From Neurospora tetraspora (lineage: Eukaryota > Ascomycota > Sordariomycetes > Sordariales > Sordariaceae): a stretch of DNA of 64,000 nucleotides. Below are positions 33,323 to 43,333 of this stretch, piece after piece; the first letter of the stretch is position 1; each line of letters begins with the position of its first letter. The notes under the pieces were generated by a model, which was not told the DNA's origin, made no database searches, and saw nothing but the letters and a program-made list of their open reading frames with translations. The stretch is taken from the NCBI RefSeq assembly GCF_033439725.1, contig NW_026944386.1:1860001-1924000 (forward strand), written 5' to 3'. The translations under genes were made by a program, and so were the position numbers.

Positions 33323-35072
33323 AATGGATATGACACGGAAAAAGTAGCCGTCCAAAAGATATCGACTGACAACTTATAGATGGTCGGGGAAGGGGAAGAG
33401 GTAAAAGAATGCGAGAGTCAGGAGGTGGGTCCAAACGACAAGAGCCGCAAACGCTTCCGGAAATTTGGTGGTTTCGTACTTGGCGGGAGGTGAAATGAGG
33501 TGTGTTCCTGAGGAAGGTTCGTCCCGTCTCTTGTGTGTCCAAGGAAGCTCTTGTTGCTCGACTCGCACTTGCCAAACTGAATTGGAAATTTGCGACAGCG
33601 AATGTGTGACGGATAAGTCGACCGATAACGAATGCTGGATCGTCCTCGTTCCAAGATCCAATCTCCCAAATCCAAATGCGCGTCTCCGTATTACTGTAAC
33701 GCACGACCGAGTAACGGACTGACACGGCGACTGTGCTGATAAACGACCGATCTGTAAAAGAAGACCAAGCGAAGGAAAACGAGCGAGCGGTCGTGAGTTT
33801 TAAAGATACGGAGAAAGAAAATATGGGGAACGCGATGCGACAAGGTCCAGGATGGAAGTGAGAAGGTCAAGACCAAGAAGCAGGGAAAGGAGAACAAGGT
33901 TAACAGGGAAGGCTGGACGGGGGACCCACCCCCTATGTACGTACTAAAATCCCGTTTACTTGAAGCGATCACCACGCGAACAAGAGATCTGAGATGCCAG
34001 GCCCTTGACCAATCCCGTCCAATCCTTATCCCACTCGTCGCTACAACTAGTTTGATAGCGGACGGCCCAATTGACCGACCACACGGCAAAAGAGTCGGCC
34101 GCCCATTTCTTGGTTATCTTTGCGCTTGGCTTCCGCCTTCGCCGCTATCAGAAACAAAAAAGCATGGGTATTGCCACTGTCATTGGCGCAGGATGCAAGC
34201 AGCAACATCCGCAACAAGCAACGACGAGCCGCCTTGATTCCGTGAGAGACCTCTGCAGCACCTCTGCAGCAGCACCAGGCTGCACAACCTGCAAAACCTG
34301 GAACCCACTGGCACCATGCAATGTCACCGCGCTAGAAGCTGTGGGCCGACCCGAGTCCTGGTTCCTCCAATTGTGCTCCAATTGGCAGAGACCGAATGGA
34401 GAGGGAAGATGCCGCCCCGTGGCGGTGGACTTTTGTGTGATGATACAAACAGCAACCGAGTCTTTGAAACTGTCTTGTCTGATAACGACAACGCCAGCAC
34501 CAGCGCCGCCCGAATACCTACCATGTGCTATCTGATGAAGATGCGACATCTGGGCACACAATTCCTGCCAACAGACAAACGGCGAACACCACCCTGATCT
34601 CACTCAGCGCTACCTATGAGAACCCACGAGACGGGTCCTGGTCTCAGAACGCATCATTCCAAGGTTTCGAGTCAAGCAAGTCAACAGTCGGCGATGATCG
34701 AATTTTGCAAAAGGGACAAGCACAACCTGAAGGTGGATGTGGTGCATTGTTGATCTTGACCGCACTGGGCAGGCAGAGAGAAAGTTGCCTGCTGTTTCGA
34801 ACCCCACGACGAATCCCCACCGTGACACCGTTCTTGACAGTGCTCTGGTTCGTCCGTCCCTGAATTTGCAGGGAAAGAGCTCCAAGCTCCCCGCCCCACC
34901 ACGACTGCAACAACCAACCACCGGCCTTCTTTCCATCCTCTCTCCAAGTCTCCATCGTGCCTTTTCCTTTTTCGATTTTGGCTTCTGACTTCTGAACTCT
35001 CTTTCACACCATTCAATTCACCCGGTAGCCGCCAACTCCCATCCCATCCCATCTCCTTTTTCTAGCATCAAC
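33323..35072. promoter_or_regulatory. Promoter region of the glucanosyltransferase gene and upstream stretch
   Basis: No gene is supported in this 1.75 kb. The left part is the leader and promoter of the minus-strand glucanosyltransferase. The right end, with CT-rich sequence (CCTTTTCCTTTTTCG) and CATCCCATCCCATCTCC, looks like a fungal 5' leader for the small frame at 35073. Confidence 0.4.
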
Positions 35073-35288
35073 ATGGAAACTCCGCCAGATTCACCGACTT
35101 CGCATGTCACCAGATTCGATTCGAAACTCGGTTTGCTCGGTCATTACAGTTTCCCGTCGTCGTCGTCCTCTTCCGGAACCGCCCGTGTGTCGTGGCAGAA
35201 GCAGCTTCATTTTGACACATCCAGTCAGTCCCTATCCGTGATTGCACTGCACTGCACGTCCGTCGTCCAGCGATATGAATGTCGGTAG
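35073..35288 (+). CDS. Possible small protein or first exon, unknown
   Basis: ATG in AGCATCAACATGG follows a typical CT-rich leader. The frame reads METPPDSPTSHVTRFDSKLG, then Ser-rich HYSFPSSSSSSGTARVSWQK and QLHFDTSSQ, before a stop at 35286-35288. A GTCAGT at about 35224 could be a splice donor, leading to an exon I cannot find. Codon choice is coding-like for the first 50 residues. I do not recognise the product. Confidence 0.3.
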   Translation: METPPDSPTSHVTRFDSKLGLLGHYSFPSSSSSSGTARVSWQKQLHFDTSSQSLSVIALHCTSVVQRYECR

Positions 35289-36678
35289 TGGCATGTATGT
35301 ATGTAAACACCCGTCGACACACAACAAAAAAGTTACACGGCATTCGATTCACCCCTGTCTGGGTCTGGACTCCTGGGGGCCTGAATGAATGAATGGCGGA
35401 TGGCAAAAGATGCAAAATTGCCGCTCACTGAGAGTACCTAGGAAATGGTCACTGCATTCGAAATATCAGAACGAAACAACATTTCGTTTCGTCTTGAGCT
35501 GGGCCCAGATGGAGACACGGCATTTGCTTTGCTGACATTGATTTCTTTACTCTCTTCGTTTGCTCAACTACATACCTTAGCGCCGGGGAGGTCTTACAGA
35601 CACCGGGCATGTAATTCAAACGGCCATCCATTGACATTGCTCGCTTCTTCCAACTCTCGCTTGAAGTCAAGGATGGTGAAATGCAACAAAGCGAAGCTAA
35701 GGTTTCAAATGGAAGGAAGCTTCCCACTTGGAAGCGAAGCCTAGAAGGATCTTTCCAGCCTTCCTGTCTTCAAGTTTTCCATCGCTGAAACAAACTTCTC
35801 CTTGGCCATGCCGCCCTAAGTACCGCAAGTACTCAAACCTGGCAGTTTTGGTGAGAGAAGCTGCATATGCAAGGCGGCTTTAGTGCATATGAGGTCCAAT
35901 AGGGTTATCCCATTTTCCTAGCTAGCGCCTTTGGTAAATCTCTTATGGATGAGTATTGGCGGTACAAATGCGGCGCTATCCATTACAGGATTGTATTTAA
36001 CCGAGCGGCGATGACGTTCTTTCGACCTCTACACTAGGTAAACAAGATGCAGAATGCAACGCCAACACCAAAAACACCATTTCATTCACACCCTCCTTCG
36101 GCTTCGATCAACCGGACATGCGAATGTTGATCCCTTTCTTGGAATTTGCACTGGCAGGATGTGTGGGAAATAAATGCAACGGACTTCCGTAGTCCTTCGG
36201 CGTGCGAGCATTGCATTTATTTTCCACACAACCTGACTGGACACCAGGCTACGAATCCATGCAGATACACGCCAGTATCGTTCCTGTTGGTTGTGCAGGA
36301 CGGAGATACGCGGTGCATACAATACAGAGGATGAATACTCCATGTGATTGGCAGCAGCGGAAGATCATGCACGCCGAGTCGGACCAAGTGGTTGATGGAC
36401 GTGGAAAAGCGTGGGGGATGAGGCTTGTTGTGGCTTGCGTATACTGCAGTGTACACTAGAGCTTTTGGAGCTGAATGGCCGAGATAAGATCTACTATCAA
36501 ATCCGACGATGAGGTTGTTTTCAGATAGTGGACACATCAGAGTCACTCAGTGAGGAAACGTGGGAGCACGTTGGAGATATCAGATACTCGGTCATTCCGT
36601 TTATTATTCTGTTACTACAGAAATGCTAACATTAGCAACTTTTCCCTTGCTCATTAGACTCGTTTACCTTACCCTGTA
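35289..36678. other. 1.4-kb intergenic stretch
   Basis: No gene is seen. It includes the 3' flank of the minus-strand pseudokinase gene at its right end. Confidence 0.5.
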
Positions 36679-39648
36679 TCAAGTCCCAGCAGAAACCCCA
36701 AACAGCGTCGCCCCCGACCCGCCACTTCCATGTCTCCCCCTCCACGACCTCGTCAAGCTCGTCAAGCTCGTCTGGGAACTAGACCTGCCCCTGCCATAAT
36801 TAGAACTAGCACCAACACCACCACCAACGCCACGAGGATTTTCCGTGCCCTTGGCCGTGGCCGTGGCAGGTTTCTTCTTCAACCTCCCCGTTATTTTCGA
36901 GGTCGAGCTCTGCTGAACGACGGCTGCTGCTGCCTCAGGAATGTGAGGGTGGCTAGAAATACTGTCACCCCCACTTGCATGACCATTACCGCTCTGGTTC
37001 CCACTACCGCTCCCGGTATAAAGAATCCTCTTCCAAATCGTCTGTCCCGCTTCTCCTAAATTACCATGCCCATGTCCATGTCCATGTCCTTCTTGATGAT
37101 CGCCTCTTGACCTTGAACCACGCCGGCTCCGGTTCCGGCTCTGGCTCTGAGCACGGGTGGTGCTTTCACTTCTTGGGCCAGGCATACCTCTAGAAGTGGA
37201 AACACTTGCGCGCGGCTGTTGCTGCTGCTGGTGGTGCTTAGTAATAGTAGAAGCGGAACTGGCAGTGGGAGTCGCGGTCCTGGGCCTCGTAGGCAACGAT
37301 AGCGTGGCCGAGGACACGGACGATGGCACGGAAAGTAACTGTTTGGGTCCACTGGCTCGGCTGCTTGTTCTTCTTTGTCTTGGTTGGCCATATCCTTGGT
37401 CCTGGCTGTTGCCATGGCTATGTCCTTGTATACTGCCGAAAAAGCCATGAGGGAAGCCAAAAGAGGAGGAAGAGGTAGAGGAACGAGAGGATGTAGAATG
37501 CGACCATCGGGAGGCGGACGCAGAGCCAGAGATGGAGAAGGAACGAGATCCTGGACCGAGAACGGGGTTGGAAGCTGATGCTGAGGCTGAAGCTGAGGTC
37601 GTCGAAACAGCGCTGTTGCTCCTCACTCTACCGCCGTACATACTCGGTGTCGGCGTCGTCTGCTTCGGAGTTCTCGTCGGAGACGGAGTTTTGGTCGTCA
37701 ACCGGCCCAAAGGCGACGGACCGTACTCATGCACACAATGTGGTTCCTCAATCCCACACCCCTCTCTCAAAGCCAGGTACGTACCCCCTTGCACTTCCAG
37801 CGCAGTCTTTCGTTGGGTTGGATCGGGGTGCAACATCCCTTCGATCACTTTGACCATCATGCCTACACCTTCCAGGACATTCTTCTTCCCGCCTTCTCCG
37901 TGTTCACTGCCTTCATCACTGCTGCTACTCCCGCTTGCTCCATGACCATGTCCCAGCCCCATGTGCAGCCCTAGCCCACTAAGATGTAACTGGCTACCTA
38001 TCCCACCAAACGTATGTTTCTTCCTTTTGGAGGCGGCAACTTTCTCTTCGGCCTCCCTTACTAACTCCGCCATCCAGCTCTTAACCTGGTCCAAGTTTCG
38101 ATGGAAACTCGAATCCGGTAACGCGCCCCCTCTCCCCGGTGTTTTATGTTTGGGGTTAGCCGCGCAGTGGGCGGCAAAGGCGCGAGTGCCATGATGCTTC
38201 TTGAAGACCAGGAAAGACAAAATGTCGAGTAGGATGCAGGAGAGGGCAAAGATGTCTGCTGCCTGAAGGGCTTGGAGGTGATGAGTTTGCGAGGACGTGG
38301 GAGAGGACGGGGATGGCAGATGGTAGTTCGGGCACGGAGAGGGATGGTGGAATGGCCATGATGGTGATACGGGGCGTGAAACGGAAGCAGAGGTGGAAGG
38401 ACGAGCTGCAAGGCTAGTTACCGTGCCTCTCCGACTCTCTGGTGACATGTTCGCGATCGTGGAAGGTGCTGTAGGTCGGTAATATCGCGCTAGCTCGGGG
38501 GCCGCGTAGTGGTATGCTTCCTTGTCGAAGTGCTGCGCGAGTCCCTTTTCTGTTACGGGTCTAGACCCGAAAGTAGGACTAGTTTTCGTGTGCAAGTCCG
38601 CCAAAACAGGGAGATTGTTGTGTTCTGCTAGAAAAATGTTGCTCGGTTTTATGGCTCCATGTGCTAAGCCCTTACTGTGCAGCCAGCAGACGGTGTCGAC
38701 TAGACAGTGGATCCAGTTCATTACTAGCCGCCTTTGTTGTCCCTTTTCGAGATGTTTGACAAAGGCTGGAAGGTTTCCGCTCGTCAAGATCGACTTGAAG
38801 GTGTGCTCCGTCGTAGCGGGTGTGAAAAGCATGTAGCCGTTTCCGCGATGTGTGTAAGATGCGAAGTAACTGGCCAGGTGCTCGTTCTGTAGGTTGAGGC
38901 TCTTGATAGCCACGATCTCACGGAGGAAGTCTTCCCTAGTCATCATCGGTGCGTATCCCGCCGTTCCTCCTTGTCCACCCGACTGTTGTTCTTTCGAGCC
39001 GATAAGTGGTATGCGTCGTCGAGTGAACACTATCCCAGGGGGCTGGTCAGAAAGCATAACCCTATCCTCCACAGCCATCGGCTTTTCACCGGCACTTCCT
39101 CCTTGGCCGAGGCCAAATCCAGCAGCATGGCCCGTAACCACTTGTTGGACATGCTGAATGCTGCCCTTTCTTATTCCAATCCCGTGACCATCTGGACCGC
39201 CGGATCCTGAAGCCACCTCGACAGGAACCACTTCTTCCTCGCCAAACTCCACACAATCTCCTTCCTTGATGTCCCTTAGTAAATACCGCCACTGCCTCTC
39301 ATAAAATTTCTTTTCCAGATGCTCATCTCGTGCTCCAAACACTCCCGTCAACGGCACCTCGGCCAGCCGTTCCCTGGAAACTGGCAGTTGCAAATCATCC
39401 CAGCCCTCGTCAAGAAAGCTAAATACTTGTGATGGGACGCCGAGGTCGAGCAGGATGAGGAAGATGCGCCGGGCTCGGAGCTTGATGCTTTTCCAGTAGT
39501 CGTTGGCGCGGGAATGGTGTTGCGGAGCGAGGTGGGAGACGAGAAAGTCGAGAGTGACGGTGCGGGCGATTGTGCGTTCGGTGTAAAACATTGTTTGGTG
39601 TTGAACGATGTCGTTGTTTAGGCGATGCCGAAGGTCGATCAGTTGAAC
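36679..39648 (-). CDS. Protein-kinase-like protein, probably a pseudokinase
   Basis: From ATG 39591 the frame encodes 970 residues. It stays coding-like to 39648, where TACTAG is a likely acceptor (VQLIDLRHRLNNDIVQHQ precedes the ATG), so an unresolved first exon probably lies upstream. Kinase-like features (numbering from 39591) are an alpha-C-type Glu in DFLREIVAIKSLNLQ (about 220) and YFASYTHRGNGYMLFTPA. The catalytic loop at about 314 reads HGAIKPSNIFL, with Ala at the HRD aspartate position. The DFG position reads LADLH, and YHYAAPELARYY retains the APE motif. No clear VAIK-type lysine is seen before the alpha-C. Missing catalytic Asp and altered DFG suggest a scaffold rather than an active kinase. 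The C-terminal 400 residues are Ser/Thr/Gly/His-rich (GHGHGHGHGN) and disordered. Confidence 0.8.
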   Translation of the reverse strand, partial: VQLIDLRHRLNNDIVQHQTMFYTERTIARTVTLDFLVSHLAPQHHSRANDYWKSIKLRARRIFLILLDLGVPSQVFSFLDEGWDDLQLPVSRERLAEVPLTGVFGARDEHLEKKFYERQWRYLLRDIKEGDCVEFGEEEVVPVEVASGSGGPDGHGIGIRKGSIQHVQQVVTGHAAGFGLGQGGSAGEKPMAVEDRVMLSDQPPGIVFTRRRIPLIGSKEQQSGGQGGTAGYAPMMTREDFLREIVAIKSLNLQNEHLASYFASYTHRGNGYMLFTPATTEHTFKSILTSGNLPAFVKHLEKGQQRRLVMNWIHCLVDTVCWLHSKGLAHGAIKPSNIFLAEHNNLPVLADLHTKTSPTFGSRPVTEKGLAQHFDKEAYHYAAPELARYYRPTAPSTIANMSPESRRGTVTSLAARPSTSASVSRPVSPSWPFHHPSPCPNYHLPSPSSPTSSQTHHLQALQAADIFALSCILLDILSFLVFKKHHGTRAFAAHCAANPKHKTPGRGGALPDSSFHRNLDQVKSWMAELVREAEEKVAASKRKKHTFGGIGSQLHLSGLGLHMGLGHGHGASGSSSSDEGSEHGEGGKKNVLEGVGMMVKVIEGMLHPDPTQRKTALEVQGGTYLALREGCGIEEPHCVHEYGPSPLGRLTTKTPSPTRTPKQTTPTPSMYGGRVRSNSAVSTTSASASASASNPVLGPGSRSFSISGSASASRWSHSTSSRSSTSSSSFGFPHGFFGSIQGHSHGNSQDQGYGQPRQRRTSSRASGPKQLLSVPSSVSSATLSLPTRPRTATPTASSASTITKHHQQQQQPRASVSTSRGMPGPRSESTTRAQSQSRNRSRRGSRSRGDHQEGHGHGHGHGNLGEAGQTIWKRILYTGSGSGNQSGNGHASGGDSISSHPHIPEAAAAVVQQSSTSKITGRLKKKPATATAKGTENPRGVGGGVGASSNYGRGRSSSQTSLTSLTRSWRGRHGSGGSGATLFGVSAGT

Positions 39649-41383
39649 CTAGTACGTGGTTGATTTTGTGCACATGCTTCTCCGCTCTGGCAGATATGGA
39701 AAGCAACGCATGTGCTGTGAAGGCGGCGAAGAAAGCAGAATCTTGGATGAATTTGGAATCGTTGAAGAGGAGTTGGAATGGAGGACATAGACACACACTT
39801 GTGTACCTTGGTTCTTTTTTGAGTGAAAGATGTCCATCACACCATGCAACCCTTCATCCCTTGACATGCATCCACAGGTTTCGACTGGGAAACAGGTGCT
39901 TCTTGGACAAATCCCGACCACCAAGAATCTCTTATCATGGCATGAGTAGCTAGGTAGCAGCCAAACCACCGATCCAGATCCAGCTAAATGGTCAGAATTG
40001 GGCTCAGAAAAGTGACAAAGGGACTGTCTTTGGAACGGAAACAAGGGGGTGGTAGGGCGGGCAAGCGGACGGAAACACCCTGAAGTATAAAAATGTGACA
40101 AATTCTGGCATTGTTAGGGGTGCGTGCTAAGCCATCTTTGTGAGTGAGCCGTCAAGACATGGAATGTTCAGTCATCCTTGACAGGACATGCCTGTGAACA
40201 ACGGAGGAAAGAAAGGAGATGTCCTGGTAACCGCCGGTCGTTCTCAAGCAGTCGATATCAGTAATCAGTTCCAGAGCTATCCTTTGTGCTTTCTTCTGGT
40301 CAGCTAGTAGTCTCTTTTCGTCATGGTGCGACAACGATATCGTGGACGGGATGGGATAGCTGGATGAGTCAGCCAGCCGCCGCTTGTTTGACTCCGGTCG
40401 TGAGAAGCTGGAGATACAGTGCTGGATGCAGTCTGCTCTAAATTTCTTTATTTGCGGCTTCGGCGGTGAGGTTCTGACATCAGGCATGCCCGGCCATTTC
40501 CGGTGCAACGATCAAGTCGGTTCGATGTCGGACTTTTAATATAAGCATATGATATTTCCAGAACGTTGGTTTGTGGTTTTTGACATGTTAGGATGCGATG
40601 GGAGAGGAGGGATCTCATGGTTGAAATCGATCGTCGGTGCGGAGGGATGAAAAAAAAAGATGAAAGGAAGAAGGAAAGGAAGAATGGAAGTCACAGAAGT
40701 GTCAAACAAACATTCAGCAACGTCAGAAACGCCAAGGAAGCATCCACACCAATGGAAGCTTCCAAGACAGCGCCCGAACCGCTCCTGCCGCTGAAACGTG
40801 GGGGATGTGAGACCCACCGGCCCCACCTGTTGATGCACGCACTTGACGTTGTTCAGCTTCATATTCAACGTCACTTCCTTGAAGACTCGTTGCCCGAGCT
40901 GCATCATTCTCTTGCCAGCTTCAAAATGCATCACAATTCACACAAACCTACAACGCTCTCTGGCGTTCTCGTCGAGGCAACTAACCGTTGACGTATTCAT
41001 GAGAGACCGTTCGACATTCCGAGTAGTTTGACATCCAACGCTTTACACGCTAGCTTGAAGTCCAATATCTTCTGCTGAGGGATGATAGTCTGAAGTAGAC
41101 CAACTGATAACGACAAATAGCAAAGGTTGGAAGGGCTTAGCCAGTTCTAACTACCTCTGGTGACCATTGCGCTGAGGCTAACCGTGTCGAGGCACTTTAC
41201 GGCCTCGATGTAGAGGCATCAGGCGCCAACAAGGACGGCCACGGATTGCGCATATGACATTCTAAGAGTGTTAATATAGATCACCTTTCTCTCATCTCCG
41301 TCAGGTCACGGCATCACTCAGCCTACGTTGCTCGCCTATACACATACAAGGCTTTCGAAAAAGAACTCAGCTCTGCCTGAAAG

Positions 41384-41644
41384 ATGACTTCAGAGATATC
41401 AGAAGCTGCGGCCATGACGATCACACGGACCCAGGCAGCTAGCTGTGACTCCCCTGACGAGGTCACAGAGCCTCATTCTCTATGCCCCCGTTGCTCACGG
41501 ATCATGGACACTTCTATCTGCGTCAGAAAGTACCGTGAAAAGGTAGTGGAGGTTACGACTGGAGGAAATATTAATTTCACGACGGTACAAATCGACTACC
41601 ACGAGATATTTATTCTACCACAGCCGAAATGTACAAAAAGATGA
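41384..41644 (+). CDS. Possible small protein with CPRC motif
   Basis: This 86-residue frame starts at ATG in TGAAAGATGACTTC and contains LCPRCSRIMDTSICVRKYRE and INFTTVQIDYHEIF. The CPRC pair is reminiscent of the start of fungal HET-domain proteins, but the domain itself is absent. It might be the remnant of a longer gene. It is kept as low confidence. Confidence 0.2.
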   Translation: MTSEISEAAAMTITRTQAASCDSPDEVTEPHSLCPRCSRIMDTSICVRKYREKVVEVTTGGNINFTTVQIDYHEIFILPQPKCTKR

Positions 41645-41967
41645 CAGAGTCCACAAAAGCTGGCAGGTTGTCATCTCTGCGCCATGGGCATATCTGGGCC
41701 AAGATCAAAATCAAGAAGACTCGCTGGCACCTCCAAATCTTCAAAGGCTTCAACAACGCTTTAGTCTAAGGGTCCATCCAGTCTTTGTGTCATGGTCTAT
41801 GATTATAACCACCTAGACCACCTAGGGGGCCATCCTCTCCAGCTCTATCTATCTGTTCGTTGAAAAGGGGAGGTTGAAGTTGTTGCCTATTGTGTGGAGA
41901 GGTTGACATCAATGCTCGCACTCTAACATGTGGAAGTTCCAACCGCGCTGTTCTTGTGGTGTTCTGT

Positions 41968-42118
41968 TTTTTTTTTTTTTTTAAAAAAAAGAAAAAAAGA
42001 AAAAAAGACAAGAAAAACAAAAAAGAAAAACAGTAAAGAAAAAAATTAAAAGTAAGAACACGCAGGAAACAGAAAAGGAAAAGAGGAAGAAACCAGAAAA
42101 AAAAAAGAAAAAAAGGGA
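41968..42118. repeat. T15-A8 junction followed by an A-rich purine tract
   Basis: Fifteen T are followed directly by eight A, then A-runs broken by single G for about 120 bp. The T/A switch could form a snap-back structure or a nucleosome-free patch. Confidence 0.7.
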
Positions 42119-43181
42119 TGGAAGATTGGGTCATAACGGGCAACTGACAGTAGGTACCTGTAGTAAAGAGAGCAGCAGTTCAGGGAAGGTGCAGCCAGGA
42201 AGGTGTCATGTCATTTTCTGAGTGCCCGGCGTCGGATGTGGGCTGTTTGTCGATGGAGGAACGAAGGAACGAAGGAACGAAAGGAAAGAACGATCAGTGT
42301 GAAAAGTGCCCGGCCGGGCCTGGCTGTTAAGCACTTTGTGATCAAGTATGTCGAACTGACGTTAACAACCAAGGCCAGAGGAACATTGAGTAGAGGTTAC
42401 TTCGTTGCCAGTCACAAACCCAATCATATTTTACATAAACTCTCGTGTAGAGTCTATCGATGTACGGTCCAATGCTGTAGTGGTCTGCCAATTAGCTCGT
42501 GTGTTCTTGGGATTGAAACGTGAGACCTAAAGAAGAAGTTTTACGGCTGACGAGACAAACTGAACAGGTTAGGTTGAGACTGAGAACAAGAAGTTGATAT
42601 GTTGATATACCTGGCTGCTTGGAGACGAACGTCTGTAGGGTAATTAAAAGACTGTCATACAATTAACCCCTGTCCCACGCAAACACACATGACTTATACA
42701 AGAGAAGCAAAGCACAGCAATGTGTATCACATGTATCCCGGATCAGCAGAGTTGAGTTTGATTTATTGCTTCTTTTCATTTCATCGCTGGCCCGAGGCAG
42801 CCAGGCTAGACCTCTTCGCGCTACTGTCCATCCAATTACTACATTACTTAATCAATCTATGCATCTCATCCTCCGATCTTCCTGCCCTGCCCTCCTCCTC
42901 TATTTTGGTCTTCCTAAAAGACAACAAAAATATCCAACCAATACTACTCTCATGCTGTGTGTGTGGGGGTATAGGTATCATGTCTCGCTTTGTTTCCAAA
43001 CCAAGCCAGCCCAAGAAAAAATGAAGTAAAAACAAGAAGTCAAATCATAAAAAGCAGATAAAACGCCGTTGCTCGTAAAATCAAAAGTGGAGGATGCAAA
43101 TGATGCTTTTTGTATACACACACCCCAACCCAGAAGAAGCTTTTTTGGTAGTTCGTTCCTTCCAGAATTTCGTTTCATCTC

Positions 43182-43283
43182 GTCTTCATAAGACCGTGTG
43201 TTCGTGATTGTGTTTGTTGTTGTGTGGACTGTCCTCATAAGACAGCTTTCGTTGTATGTTGTGTTTTGTTGTCCTCAAAGGAC
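43182..43283 (-). promoter_or_regulatory. Three mini-hairpins in the MFS gene 3' flank
   Basis: In mRNA sense (minus strand) the units are GTCCTTTGAGGAC (43283-43271), GTCTTATGAGGAC (43243-43231) and GTCTTATGAAGAC (43194-43182). Each folds as a 5-bp stem with a 3-nt loop. The fourth pair changes from C-G to T-G to T-A. CA-rich unstructured linkers of 27-36 nt separate them. All lie 50-150 nt after the stop codon. Confidence 0.5.
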
Positions 43284-43333
43284 ACTTTTGTTTTTGTTTT
43301 TTTTTCTATTGAAGTTGACCATCCACTTACCGC

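Larger units (their letters stand above)
39649..43333. other. 3.7-kb intergenic stretch
   Basis: Apart from a possible upstream exon of the pseudokinase gene (39650-39850) and the small frame at 41384, no gene is supported. It contains an A-rich/T-run segment (41968-42118), the 8-bp repeat GGAACGAA three times at about 42257, and the hairpin-bearing 3' flank of the MFS gene. Confidence 0.5.

Noticed and set aside
36730-37945. Plus-strand frames opposite the pseudokinase C-terminus
   Set aside because: Antisense shadows of the Ser/Gly/His-rich coding sequence.
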